This document shows, one piece after another, positions 52,628 to 61,366 of a stretch of DNA of 64,000 bases. The stretch spans positions 62,001 to 126,000 of the forward strand of contig NZ_JUHG01000020.1 of the NCBI RefSeq assembly GCF_000799715.1, written 5' to 3'. The notes under the pieces were generated by a model. It made no database searches, was not told where the DNA came from, and was given only the letters and a program-made list of their open reading frames with translations. The DNA comes from Martinezella rhizogenes (GTDB lineage: Bacteria; Pseudomonadota; Alphaproteobacteria; Rhizobiales; Rhizobiaceae). Positions within the stretch are counted from its first letter, which is position 1, and each line of letters opens with the position of its first letter. A program made the translations under genes and the position numbers.

Positions 52628-55507
52628 TCACTCCGCAGCCTCCATTTTCCCGACAATCCGGCGAGACTGCCGTGCCTGTTCGTCATAGTCGATCTGCCAT
52701 TGCGACGGGCCGTTCGATGGCGAGACCTGGACGGCCGTCACCTTATATTCCGGGCAATTGGTTGCCCAGTCGGAATAGTCGGTCGTGATGACGTTTGCCT
52801 GCGTATCGGGATGATGGAAGGTCGTATAGACGACGCCCGGCGCGACGCGGTCGGTGATCAGCGCTCTGAGCGTCGTATCGCCGGAGCGGCTGGCAAGCTT
52901 GATCCAGTCGCCCTCGCGAATGCCGCGCTGCTCGGCATCGTGCGGATGCATCTCCAGCCGGTCCTCGGAATGCCACATGACGTTCTCGGTACGCCGCGTC
53001 TGCGCGCCGACATTGTATTGGCTGAGGATGCGGCCGGTCGTCAGCAGCAGCGGGAAGCGCGGGCCGGTGCGTTCGTCGGTGGCGACATATTCGGTGCGGA
53101 TGAACTTGCCCTTGCCGCGCACGAAACCATCGACATGCATGATCGGCGAACCCAACGGCGTCTTCTCGTTGCAGGGCCACTGCACCGAGCCCATCTTCTC
53201 CAGATAGTCGTAGGAGACCAGAGCGAAGCTCGGCGTCGTCGCGGCGATCTCGTCCATAATTTCGGACGGATGCGTGTAGGTCCAGCCGAGCCCCATGGCC
53301 TGCGCCATCTTCTGCGTCACTTCCCAGTCGGCATAGCCGTTGCGCGGGCTCATCACCTTGCGCACGCGGTTGATACGGCGCTCGGCATTGGTGAAGGTGC
53401 CGTCCTTTTCGAGGAAGGTCGAGCCGGGCAGGAAGACATGGGCGTAGTTGGCCGTCTCGTTGAGGAAGAGATCGTGGACGATGACGCATTCCATCGCCGC
53501 AAGGCCGGCGGCGACATGCTTGGTGTCCGGATCGGACTGCAGGATATCCTCGCCCTGGATGTAGAGGCCCTTGAACGTGCCATCGACAGCGGCGTCGAGC
53601 ATGTTGGGAATGCGCAGGCCCGGTTCGTTGTTGAGTTTCACGCCCCAGAGTTTTTCGAAGATGTCGCGGGTCGCATCGTCGGAGATGTGGCGATAGCCCG
53701 GCAGTTCGTGCGGGAAGGAACCCATGTCGCAGGAGCCCTGGACGTTGTTCTGGCCGCGCAGCGGGTTCACGCCGACACCGGGACGGCCGATATTGCCGGT
53801 CGCCATCGCAAGATTGGCGATCGCCATGACCGTGGTCGAGCCCTGGCTGTGCTCGGTGACGCCGAGGCCGTAGTAGATCGCGCCATTGCCGCCCTTGGCG
53901 AAGAGACGGGCAGCGCCCCGCACGAGATCGGCAGGAACGTTGGTGTATTTTTCCGTTTCTTCCGGGCTATGCTGCGGCTCGGCAACGAAAGCGGCCCAAT
54001 CCTCGAATTCCGACCAGTCGCAACGCTCGCGGATGAACTTTTCGTCGAACAGGCCTTCGGTGACGATGACATGGGCAAGCGCCGTCAGCAGGGCGACATT
54101 GGTGCCCGGCTTGAGCGGCAGGTGATAGCTCGCCTCGACATGCGGCGTACGCACCAGATCGATGCGGCGCGGATCGATAACGATCAGCTTGGCACCCTGG
54201 CGCAGCCGCTTCTTCAGGCGCGAGCCGAAGACCGGATGGCCATCGGTCGGATTGGCGCCGATGACGATGACGACGTCGGAATGCTCGACACTGTCGAAGT
54301 TCTGCGTGCCGGCCGAGGTGCCGAAAGCCTGGCCGAGGCCGTAGCCGGTCGGCGAGTGGCAAACGCGGGCGCAGGTATCGACATTGTTATTGCCGAAGCC
54401 GGCACGTATCAGCTTCTGCACCAGGAAGGTCTCTTCGTTGGTGCAGCGCGACGAGGTGATGCCGCCAACGGATTCGCGGCCATACTGATACTGGATACGA
54501 CGGATTTCCGTGGCGACATGCGCGAACGCCTCATCCCAGGTGACTTCGCGCCAGGGGTCGGTGATCTTTTCACGAACCATCGGGTTGAGAATGCGGTCCT
54601 TGTGGGTCGAATAGCCGTAGGCGAAGCGGCCCTTGACGCAGGAATGGCCGCGATTGGCCTGACCGTCCTTCCACGGCACCATGCGCACCAGTTCCTCGCC
54701 GCGCATCTCCGCCTTGAAGGAACAGCCGACGCCGCAATAGGCGCAGGTGGTAACGACGGAATGCTCGGGTTGGCCGATCGCGATCACCGATTTCTCCGTC
54801 AGCGTCGCAGTCGGACAGGCCTGGACGCAAGCGCCGCAGGAAACGCATTCCGAATCGATGAAATGCTCGTGCATGCCAGGCGACACGCGCGAGCCGAAAC
54901 CCCGGCCCTCGATGGTCAGCGCAAAGGTGCCCTGCACCTCTTCGCAGGCGCGCACGCAGCGCGAGCAGACGATGCATTTCGAAGGGTCATAGGTGAAATA
55001 GGGATTGGACTCGTCCTTCGGCATCCATTTCAGATTGATGTCGCCGCTATTGCGCGCCTTGACGTGATTGTCGCCCTCATAGCCATAGCGCACATCGCGC
55101 AGGCCAACCGCGCCGGCCATGTCCTGCAGCTCGCAGTCACCATTGGCGGCGCAGGTCAGACAGTCGAGCGGATGGTCGGAGATATAAAGCTCCATCACGC
55201 CGCGACGGATATCCTTCAGCCGGTTGGTCTGCGTGTGCACGACCATGCCCGGCGAAACCGGCGTCGTGCAGGACGAAGGCGTGCCGTTGCGGCCTTCGAT
55301 CTCGACAAGACAGAGACGACAGGAGCCGAAAGCATCGACCATGTCGGTGGCGCAGAGCTTCGGCACCTGAATGCCCGCTTCCATCGAGGCGCGCATGATC
55401 GACGTGCCCTCGGGCACGGTGATCGGACGGCCGTCGACGGTCAGCGTCACCATTGTTTCGGAGCGGGAGGCGGGCGTGCCGTAGTCGATTTCTGGAACGA
55501 GGGACAT
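52628..55507 (-). CDS. fdsA: NAD-dependent formate dehydrogenase, molybdenum subunit alpha
   Basis: The 959-residue catalytic subunit oxidising formate to CO2. Cofactor ligands in order: [2Fe-2S] Cys52, 63, 66, 80; the NuoG-like cluster with His112, Cys116, 119, 125; two ferredoxin clusters (Cys178/181/184/188 and Cys221/224/227/231); the cluster of the Mo domain (Cys255, 258, 262, 290); and the molybdenum ligand Cys383 with His384 in ARVCHSPTG. It is a Cys, not Sec, enzyme. ATG 55507 gives full length; five bases separate it from fdsB. Cytosolic, as no Tat signal is present. Confidence 0.97.
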   Translation of the reverse strand: MSLVPEIDYGTPASRSETMVTLTVDGRPITVPEGTSIMRASMEAGIQVPKLCATDMVDAFGSCRLCLVEIEGRNGTPSSCTTPVSPGMVVHTQTNRLKDIRRGVMELYISDHPLDCLTCAANGDCELQDMAGAVGLRDVRYGYEGDNHVKARNSGDINLKWMPKDESNPYFTYDPSKCIVCSRCVRACEEVQGTFALTIEGRGFGSRVSPGMHEHFIDSECVSCGACVQACPTATLTEKSVIAIGQPEHSVVTTCAYCGVGCSFKAEMRGEELVRMVPWKDGQANRGHSCVKGRFAYGYSTHKDRILNPMVREKITDPWREVTWDEAFAHVATEIRRIQYQYGRESVGGITSSRCTNEETFLVQKLIRAGFGNNNVDTCARVCHSPTGYGLGQAFGTSAGTQNFDSVEHSDVVIVIGANPTDGHPVFGSRLKKRLRQGAKLIVIDPRRIDLVRTPHVEASYHLPLKPGTNVALLTALAHVIVTEGLFDEKFIRERCDWSEFEDWAAFVAEPQHSPEETEKYTNVPADLVRGAARLFAKGGNGAIYYGLGVTEHSQGSTTVMAIANLAMATGNIGRPGVGVNPLRGQNNVQGSCDMGSFPHELPGYRHISDDATRDIFEKLWGVKLNNEPGLRIPNMLDAAVDGTFKGLYIQGEDILQSDPDTKHVAAGLAAMECVIVHDLFLNETANYAHVFLPGSTFLEKDGTFTNAERRINRVRKVMSPRNGYADWEVTQKMAQAMGLGWTYTHPSEIMDEIAATTPSFALVSYDYLEKMGSVQWPCNEKTPLGSPIMHVDGFVRGKGKFIRTEYVATDERTGPRFPLLLTTGRILSQYNVGAQTRRTENVMWHSEDRLEMHPHDAEQRGIREGDWIKLASRSGDTTLRALITDRVAPGVVYTTFHHPDTQANVITTDYSDWATNCPEYKVTAVQVSPSNGPSQWQIDYDEQARQSRRIVGKMEAAE

Positions 55508-55512
55508 GGATC

Positions 55513-57069
55513 TTACTCCGCCGCTTCAATCAAAGGGACCGGAGCGAAATCCTCCGGAAAATGCGTCATCGCGCTCATGACCGGATAGGGCGTGAAGCCC
55601 CCAAGCGCACAGAGCGAACCGAACTTCATCGTGTTGCAGAGATCGGCAAGCAGGGCCCGGTTTTTCTCGGGCTCGATGCCCCGGGCGATCTTGTCGGCCG
55701 TCTCCACGCCGCGCGTCGAACCGATGCGGCAGGGCGTGCACTTGCCGCAGCTCTCGACCGCACAGAACTCCATGGCAAAACGCGCCTGCTTTAGCATGTC
55801 GGCGCTGTCGTCGAAGACGACGATGCCGGCATGGCCAATCAGCCCGTCCTTGGCCGCGAAGGATTCATAGTCGAAAGGCGTATCGAACAAGGCGCGCGGG
55901 AAATAGGCCCCAAGCGGACCACCGACCTGCACGGCCTTCACCGGCCGTCCCGTCACTGTCCCGCCGCCGATCCTGTCGATGATATCCCCAAGCGACAAGC
56001 CGAAGGCCGTCTCGTAGAGGCCGCCATATTTCACATTTCCCGCAATCTGCAGCGGGATGGTGCCGCGCGAGCGGCCCATGCCGAAGTCCCGATAGAAGGC
56101 AGCGCCCTTGTCCATGATCACAGGCACGGAGGCGAGCGAGATGACGTTGTTGATGACGGTCGGACAGTCGAACAGGCCCTTATGGGCCGGCAGCGGCGGC
56201 TTGGCGCGCACGATGCCGCGCTTGCCTTCCAGGCTGTTGAGCAGCGCCGTTTCCTCGCCGCAGACATAGGCGCCGGCGCCGGTGCGGATCTCAATATCGA
56301 AGGCCTTACCGGAGCCGAGAACGGAAGCACCGAGAATGCCGGCCTTGCGCGCTACTTCGACGGCCTCAGTCATCGCGGCGATCGCATGCGGATATTCCGA
56401 GCGCGCATAGACGAAACCCTTGGTCGCTCCGGTCGCAAGCCCTGATATCGCCATGCCCTCGATCAAGACGAAGGGATCGCCCTCCATAATCATTCGGTCG
56501 GCGAAGGTACCGCTGTCGCCCTCGTCGGCATTGCAGACGATGTATTTGCGCGCACCCGGCGCATCCAGAACGGTCTTCCATTTGATGCCGGTCGGGAAAC
56601 CCGCGCCGCCGCGACCGCGCAGGCCGGAATCGGTAACATCCTTGACGATGTCGGCCGCTGCCATGCCGACGGCACGGCGCAGACCCTTGAGACCGCCATG
56701 GGCTTCGTAGTCTTCCAATGAAAGGGGATCGGTGATGCCGCAGCGGGCGAAAGTCAGGCGGGTCTGCTCTTTGAGGAATGGGAGGCTTTCGACCTCCCCA
56801 AGACAGAGCGGATGAGCTTTGCCTTCAATCAGCCCGGCATCGAAGATACCAGGCACGTCCTTGGCCTTCACCGGCCCGTAGCCGATGCGCTTGCCGTCGA
56901 TCTCGACCTCGACCAATGGCTCGAGCCAGAACATGCCGCGCGAGCCGTTGCGCACGATCCGCGCATCCAGACCACGGCTAGCAATCTCGCTGGCGATAGC
57001 CTTGGCTACCTTCTCGGCGCCGAGCGAAAGAGCAGCAGCATCGCGTGGAACGCAAATCTTCACCGTCAT
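55513..57069 (-). CDS. fdsB: NAD-dependent formate dehydrogenase, subunit beta
   Basis: The 518-residue FMN/NADH-binding subunit, a NuoF homologue. An N-terminal thioredoxin-like domain (about 1-110) precedes the NuoF core with the FMN/NAD motif LRGRGGAGFPTG (150-161) and the YVCGEETALLNSLEG helix. The [4Fe-4S] ligands are ESCGKCTPCR near residue 443 and a later cysteine in LCALGGFTP. It overlaps fdsG by four bases (ATGA) and precedes fdsA by five. Confidence 0.95.
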   Translation of the reverse strand: MTVKICVPRDAAALSLGAEKVAKAIASEIASRGLDARIVRNGSRGMFWLEPLVEVEIDGKRIGYGPVKAKDVPGIFDAGLIEGKAHPLCLGEVESLPFLKEQTRLTFARCGITDPLSLEDYEAHGGLKGLRRAVGMAAADIVKDVTDSGLRGRGGAGFPTGIKWKTVLDAPGARKYIVCNADEGDSGTFADRMIMEGDPFVLIEGMAISGLATGATKGFVYARSEYPHAIAAMTEAVEVARKAGILGASVLGSGKAFDIEIRTGAGAYVCGEETALLNSLEGKRGIVRAKPPLPAHKGLFDCPTVINNVISLASVPVIMDKGAAFYRDFGMGRSRGTIPLQIAGNVKYGGLYETAFGLSLGDIIDRIGGGTVTGRPVKAVQVGGPLGAYFPRALFDTPFDYESFAAKDGLIGHAGIVVFDDSADMLKQARFAMEFCAVESCGKCTPCRIGSTRGVETADKIARGIEPEKNRALLADLCNTMKFGSLCALGGFTPYPVMSAMTHFPEDFAPVPLIEAAE

Positions 57070-57545
57070 TGCCGCGCCTCCCTTACGAGCTCTTCCGCGC
57101 CCTCGTCGTCCAGCCGGCCATGCAGCTCGCCATCTAGCATCGCCGCCGGCGCGCAGGCGCAGAGCCCGAGACAGTAGACCGGCTCCAGCGTCACGCTGCC
57201 ATCGAGCGTCGTCTGATGAAAATCGATGCCGAGCAGCTGCTTGACGCGCTCCGCCAACTGATCGCCGCCCATCGACTGACAGGCTTCGGCGCGACAGAGT
57301 TTCAGGACATGGCGGCCGGCGGGATGATCCCGATAGTCATGATAGAAGGTCATGACGCCATGCACTTCGGCGCGCGAGAGGTTCAAAGCCTTGGCGATCA
57401 GCGGCAGCGTATCCTGCGGCACATAGCCGAACTCTTCCTGGATCCCATGCAGGATCGGCAGGAGCGGACCTTCCATCGATTTCATGGTGTCGATAATGAC
57501 GCCGGCACGGACCGCGATTGCGTCCGAGCCAAGATGCAAACTCAT
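57066..57545 (-). CDS. fdsG: NAD-dependent formate dehydrogenase, subunit gamma
   Basis: The 159-residue NuoE-like subunit with one [2Fe-2S] cluster held by LCRAEACQS and YCLGLCACAP. The helical N-terminus GPLLPILHGIQEEFGYVP is typical. ATG 57545 follows GGGAGGG twelve bases upstream; the frame to 57581 is not supported. First gene of the fdsGBA unit and coupled to fdsB. The 118-base region before it holds a likely LysR operator. Confidence 0.95.
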   Translation of the reverse strand: MSLHLGSDAIAVRAGVIIDTMKSMEGPLLPILHGIQEEFGYVPQDTLPLIAKALNLSRAEVHGVMTFYHDYRDHPAGRHVLKLCRAEACQSMGGDQLAERVKQLLGIDFHQTTLDGSVTLEPVYCLGLCACAPAAMLDGELHGRLDDEGAEELVREARQ

Positions 57546-57650
57546 AAGCAGCCCTCCCAGGCTTCTCCTCCGTAGACCCACGTCAACGCAGGCCTACGTC
57601 CGGAGAGTCGCAGGGAAGAAGCGAGGGATCAATAAGGCAGTCTCGTCAGA

Positions 57651-57669
57651 CGATAGAAAATTCCTATCG
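57651..57669 (-). promoter_or_regulatory. LysR-type operator upstream of fdsG
   Basis: CGATAG (57651-57656) and CTATCG (57664-57669) form perfect arms around seven bases, containing a T-N11-A core (TAG-N7-CTA), the LysR site pattern. It lies about 106-124 bases upstream of fdsG and overlaps the last codons and stop of the LysR gene. Confidence 0.55.
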
Positions 57670-58560
57670 ACTTTTATCACTATCCGCGAGCAATCGCGCC
57701 TCATGCAATAAAGCCGAGACGAGTGGAGTAAACGGCTCGCGATGGGTGGCGACCAGGCCGACGAGATGTTCGGCATCCGGCTCGGTAATCGGGATCTTGT
57801 GAATATCGGCGGGAAAACCGAAGGAATCGGCGATATTCTTCGGCATAATGCTCGCCCAGCGCCCGGTCTGGACATGGGAGAACAGGACGATCATCGAATT
57901 AGATTCCAACGTCGGCCGTGCCGTCGCGCCGGCTTCGGCGAGATGCCGGTTGATAATCCGGCGGTTCTGCATGTCGGCGGTCAATAGACAAAGCCGAAGA
58001 TTGCCGACTTCCTTCCAGGTCACGCTTGCGCGCTCGGAGTGCGGACTGCCAGCCGCCGTGATCAGATGGTAGCGCTCGGCATAAAGCGGCACGCTGGTGA
58101 CACGCCCAAGCGGCTCGTTTTCGAGATAGGTGATGCCTGCATCGATCTCGAGATTTTCCAGCAGGCTTAGTACCTGCAGCGAATTGCGCGAGATGATGGA
58201 GAAGGTGACATCGGGATGCCGCTCCTGAAACGGGGTGGTGATCTTCGACACCATGGCCAGCGCCGTCGGAATGGCCGCGATGCGGATATGGCCGGCCAGG
58301 CCCTTGTGCGCCGCCCGCATTTCCTCGCGCATCGTCCTGGTATCGCCGACGATCCGTCGCGCCCATTCCAGCACCCGCTGCCCTTCCGGGGTCAACCCCT
58401 GGAAGCGCGAGCCGCGACTGACGAGCATGACCCCGAGCTGATCCTCCAGCTGCCGGATTGCCGCCGACAAAGTCGGCTGCGTCACGCCGCATTCCTCCGC
58501 GGCACGGCCGAAATGCTTCTGGTTGGCAAGCGCGATAAAAAATTCCAGCTTGTCGATCAT
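57664..58560 (-). CDS. LysR family regulator of the formate dehydrogenase genes
   Basis: A 298-residue LysR protein: N-terminal winged helix (about 1-60, with KLEFFIALANQKHFGRAAEECGVTQPTLSAAIRQLE, cited as CGVTQPTLSAAIRQLE) and a C-terminal effector-binding domain. It is upstream of fdsG in the same direction; the usual arrangement for LysR regulators is divergent, so regulation by fds-locus readthrough and by the operator at its own 3' end is a special feature. An effector such as formate is only an inference from context. Confidence 0.9.
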   Translation of the reverse strand: MIDKLEFFIALANQKHFGRAAEECGVTQPTLSAAIRQLEDQLGVMLVSRGSRFQGLTPEGQRVLEWARRIVGDTRTMREEMRAAHKGLAGHIRIAAIPTALAMVSKITTPFQERHPDVTFSIISRNSLQVLSLLENLEIDAGITYLENEPLGRVTSVPLYAERYHLITAAGSPHSERASVTWKEVGNLRLCLLTADMQNRRIINRHLAEAGATARPTLESNSMIVLFSHVQTGRWASIMPKNIADSFGFPADIHKIPITEPDAEHLVGLVATHREPFTPLVSALLHEARLLADSDKSR

Positions 58561-58681
58561 TCAACTCTCCCGAATGGAAGAGTTAAACGGGCAGAGATGT
58601 GAGCGCAACATTGGAAAAGGAAGAGACATCCCGCAGCCGCAACAGACGTCCGCTTTCAGGATCACATCGCCGGATTTTCAT

Positions 58682-59029
58682 TCACGGATGAGGCTCGGGA
58701 AACCCATGACGCTCCGAAAGTGCGGCAAGGATCTTATCCTTGTCGGATACGAAAGCTCTGCCCTCAAACACACCGGTTTGATATTGCGACGTTTCACCGT
58801 CCGCCAGCACCAGCAGCGGCAAGGACTGATGTTCCTCTCCCACCAATGCGATGACGGGAAGCCTTGGCCGCGGCCAGGCAATCCGCTCGACATCAAGCCG
58901 TTGCGCCAGCGCGGGAAAGGCTGCCAGGACACCTTCCATCAAGGCACAATGCCAGCAATAGAAGCGCCGGCCAGGATAGGCTGGGTCTTCAAAATCGGGA
59001 CGCAATAAAAAGAGTCTGTCGCGGGTCAT
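58682..59029 (-). CDS. DUF3088 protein
   Basis: A 115-residue protein starting MTRDRLFLLRPDFEDPAYPG, followed by FYCWHCALMEGVLAAFP and VIALVGEEHQSLPLLVLADG, the DUF3088 pattern. The FYCWHC motif (Cys26 and Cys29) resembles a thioredoxin-like CxxC site, though no function is established. ATG 59029 has GGAGCC ten bases upstream. It lies 121 bases before the LysR start in the same direction. Confidence 0.82.
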   Translation of the reverse strand: MTRDRLFLLRPDFEDPAYPGRRFYCWHCALMEGVLAAFPALAQRLDVERIAWPRPRLPVIALVGEEHQSLPLLVLADGETSQYQTGVFEGRAFVSDKDKILAALSERHGFPEPHP

Positions 59030-59167
59030 CGTCGGCTCCGTCTTTTTCGAACCACGCACGAACGATGGAAGCTCAAGCCAATCCGCACGATTCGGAAACC
59101 ATCGCCCATGACAACAACCGCTCTATAGACGGCATTAGCGATCGGCAAGCATAGCCTCGATGCATCC

Positions 59168-59506
59168 TCAGCAATCACCCTTGCAAAAGAACTCCCGCAA
59201 CGATTCAACCACGTCGCAAATCTCCGAACCGGCAACAGCGTAATAAACGAGCCGACCCTCGCGGCGCGTTTCGACCAGTTTCTCCAGCCGCAGCCGCGCC
59301 AGATGCTGCGACACCACCGCCTGCTGCAAACCGAGAATCGCCTCGATCTCCATCACGGTCTTTTCCTGCTTGGCCAGTATGAAGAGAATGATCAGCCGCG
59401 TCTCATGCGACAGAGCCTTCAACAGAACACTCGCCCTTCGGGCCTTCGCGTTCCATTCTTCAACATTATGCTCCGCAATACCGCCAGGCGGTGGAGACAA
59501 CGACAT
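59168..59506 (-). CDS. ArsR/SmtB family regulator
   Basis: A 112-residue winged-helix regulator: LSHETRLIILFIL, then VMEIEAILGLQQAVVSQHLARLRLEKLVETRREGRLVYYAVAG (cited as QQAVVSQHLARLR and TRREGRLVYYAV). The metal-box CVC of classical ArsR is absent; cysteines occur only near the C-terminus (ICDV, EFFCKGDC), which could bind a metal or react with sulfur species. ATG 59506 is preferred over 59704, which lies in the SDR gene. Possible operator upstream. Confidence 0.86.
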   Translation of the reverse strand: MSLSPPPGGIAEHNVEEWNAKARRASVLLKALSHETRLIILFILAKQEKTVMEIEAILGLQQAVVSQHLARLRLEKLVETRREGRLVYYAVAGSEICDVVESLREFFCKGDC

Positions 59507-59529
59507 AGGATAGCCTCTGGCGACAATTT

Positions 59530-59549
59530 TACATGCAGATATGCGTATA
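59530..59549 (-). promoter_or_regulatory. Imperfect inverted repeat upstream of the ArsR gene
   Basis: TATACGCA-N4-TGCATGTA on the minus strand (six of eight arm positions match) sits 24-43 bases upstream of the ArsR start in an AT-rich stretch, where an autoregulatory operator overlapping the promoter would be expected. Confidence 0.35.
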
Positions 59550-59607
59550 ATATTATGAATGGGAGCTGGTTCAAAAGATGGTGGAATACCAAAAAAGGTC
59601 CGTTTTA

Positions 59608-60378
59608 TCAGCAGATAAGCTGTCCACCATTGATCTCGACCACCTGTCCGGTGATGTAGCCGGATAAGGTCGGCGCCGCCAGGAAGAGATAGGCCGGCGC
59701 GCAATCCTCCGCAGTGCCCAGACGCTGCAGCGGGATCGATCTGCGGGTCTGCTCAAGCTTCTCCTTCGAGGAGTAGCGCTCGTGGAAATCGGTGGCGATG
59801 GTTCCCGGCGACACGCAATTCACCCGAATGCCGTCCGGCGCCAGTTCCCGCGCCAGAGCCTTCGAATAGGTAGCGACGAAGGCTTTGGAGGCGGAATAGA
59901 TCGCCGATCCAGGGCTGCCGCCGGTGAGCGCCGAGATCGATACCGTATTGACGATCGCCGCCTGGCCCGCCGCCCGCAGCAGCGGCAGCAGCGCCCTTGT
60001 CACCTCCACGACGGAGGTCTGATTGAGCTGGACGATCCGGCCATATTGCTCGTCAGTCAATTCGCCGGCGGGAAAGCGGCCGAGCATGGTGCCGGCATTG
60101 TTGACCAGCACGTCGACACGGTCGAACACACCGGCGGTCGCGGCAGCAAAATCCTTCGTGCCGTTTTCGCCGCTAAAGTCGCCCGGCACCAGAAAAGCGC
60201 GGCGGTCGAGTTCAGCCTCCAGCAGAAAATCCGGCAGCTCCCGATTGCCGTCGCGCCCGACATGAACGAGCACCCGCGCGCTGCAATCGAGAAACTGCCG
60301 CGCCACTTCCAGCCCGATGCCACGGCCGGCGCCGGTGATCACGACGTTGCGATTTTCGAATAGCTTCGGATGAAACAT
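59608..60378 (-). CDS. SDR family oxidoreductase
   Basis: A 256-residue short-chain dehydrogenase. The Rossmann motif GAGRGIG (16-22), NNAG (93-96), the catalytic Tyr161 and Lys165 (YSASK) with an upstream Ser at 147 or 149, and the conserved C-terminal GQVVEINGGQL are in place. Substrate is unknown. Divergent from the GlpR-type regulator (97 bases), so it may be under its control and act on a sugar, polyol or glycerol-related compound. ATG 60378 is supported by family length. Confidence 0.9.
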   Translation of the reverse strand: MFHPKLFENRNVVITGAGRGIGLEVARQFLDCSARVLVHVGRDGNRELPDFLLEAELDRRAFLVPGDFSGENGTKDFAAATAGVFDRVDVLVNNAGTMLGRFPAGELTDEQYGRIVQLNQTSVVEVTRALLPLLRAAGQAAIVNTVSISALTGGSPGSAIYSASKAFVATYSKALARELAPDGIRVNCVSPGTIATDFHERYSSKEKLEQTRRSIPLQRLGTAEDCAPAYLFLAAPTLSGYITGQVVEINGGQLIC

Positions 60379-60433
60379 GATGCCCCCTCAAAACGCAGAT
60401 TCCGCGCCTCGGCAATTGCGGAATTTTCACTTT

Positions 60434-60443
60434 ATCATATGAT
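60434..60443. promoter_or_regulatory. Palindrome between the SDR gene and glpR
   Basis: ATCATATGAT is a perfect 10-base palindrome, flanked by TTTTCA (60424-60429) and TGAAAA (60446-60451) in near-symmetric positions. It sits in the shared promoter region and could bind the GlpR-type regulator. An operator role is inferred. Confidence 0.4.
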
Positions 60444-60475
60444 GATGAAAAAACGAAAGAAAGGGAGCGCCGATC

Positions 60476-61249
60476 ATGTTCTTGTCCGGACGGCAGACGG
60501 AGATTCTGGAAATCGCCAAGGCTGAGGGACGCGTGCTGGTGGAGGAACTGGCACAGCATTTTTCCGTGACGCCGCAGACCATCCGCAAGGACTTGAATGA
60601 TCTCTGCGACGGCCGCGTTCTATCGCGCGTCCACGGTGGCGCGATCTTTCCAGGCGGCACGGAAAACGTCAAATACGAGGCGCGCCGCTCCATCGCCGCT
60701 CCGGAAAAGCAGGCGATCGGCCGCGCCGCCGCCGGGCTCATTCCCAACAATAGCTCACTTTTCATCAATATCGGCACCACCACGGAAGCGGTCGGCGAGG
60801 CGCTTCTCGGCCATCACGAATTGATGGTAATCACCAACAATATCAATGTCGCCAACAAGTTACGGATTTTCCCATCGATCGAGGTCGTCATTGCCGGCGG
60901 CGTCGTGCGCGGCTCGGATGGCGGCATCGTCGGCGAAGCGGCGGTCGATTTCATTCGGCAATTCAAGGTGGACTATGCCGTCATCGGCACCTCCGCCATC
61001 GATTCCGACGGCGCGCTTCTGGATTTCGATTTCCGCGAAGTGAAAGTGGCGCAGGCAATCATCGCCAATGCCCGCCATGTCATCCTGGTCGCCGACAGCA
61101 CCAAGTTCGAGCGCACCGCACCGGTGCGCATCGGCCACCTGTCTCAGGTCCACACCTTCGTCACCGACGAATGCCGCGTCGAATCCGTGCGTATAGCCGC
61201 CGCCGAACACGGCGTTCGCTTGGTCGAAACCGAGCGCCGACAGAGTTGA
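60476..61249 (+). CDS. glpR: DeoR/GlpR family transcriptional regulator
   Basis: A 257-residue repressor with an N-terminal DeoR helix-turn-helix (about 5-58, RQTEILEIAKAEGRVLVEELAQHFSVTPQTIRKDL, cited as FSVTPQTIRKDLNDL) and a C-terminal sugar-phosphate sensor domain (INIGTTTEAVGEAL, ITNNINVANKL, IAGGVVRGSDGGIVGE). It is followed by glpD after 117 bases, so glycerol-3-phosphate is a likely inducer. Start ATG 60476 has GGGAG about ten bases upstream. Confidence 0.9.
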   Translation: MFLSGRQTEILEIAKAEGRVLVEELAQHFSVTPQTIRKDLNDLCDGRVLSRVHGGAIFPGGTENVKYEARRSIAAPEKQAIGRAAAGLIPNNSSLFINIGTTTEAVGEALLGHHELMVITNNINVANKLRIFPSIEVVIAGGVVRGSDGGIVGEAAVDFIRQFKVDYAVIGTSAIDSDGALLDFDFREVKVAQAIIANARHVILVADSTKFERTAPVRIGHLSQVHTFVTDECRVESVRIAAAEHGVRLVETERRQS

Positions 61250-61275
61250 TCTCGCGCAAAGCCCGTCAAGAAACG

Positions 61276-61322
61276 TTCGTTTGACATTCGTATTGATTTC
61301 GCTTTAGATGGATTGATTTTCG
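61276..61322 (+). promoter_or_regulatory. glpD promoter with phased TTCG repeats
   Basis: TTGACA (61281-61286), 17 bases, then TTAGAT (61304-61309) is a good sigma-70 promoter. TTCG occurs at 61276, 61287, 61298 and 61319, that is at 11, 11 and 21-base steps, roughly one and two helical turns. Such same-face repeats fit a tandem GlpR operator overlapping the promoter. Confidence 0.55.
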
Positions 61323-61366
61323 AATTATCCATCTTTCAAGATGGCGGACGCTTTGCGGAGGGGCGC

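Noticed and set aside
52562..55588. A 1008-codon frame on the plus strand opposite fdsA
   Set aside because: Shadow of fdsA caused by high third-position GC; no ribosome site, and composition is that of a reversed coding strand.
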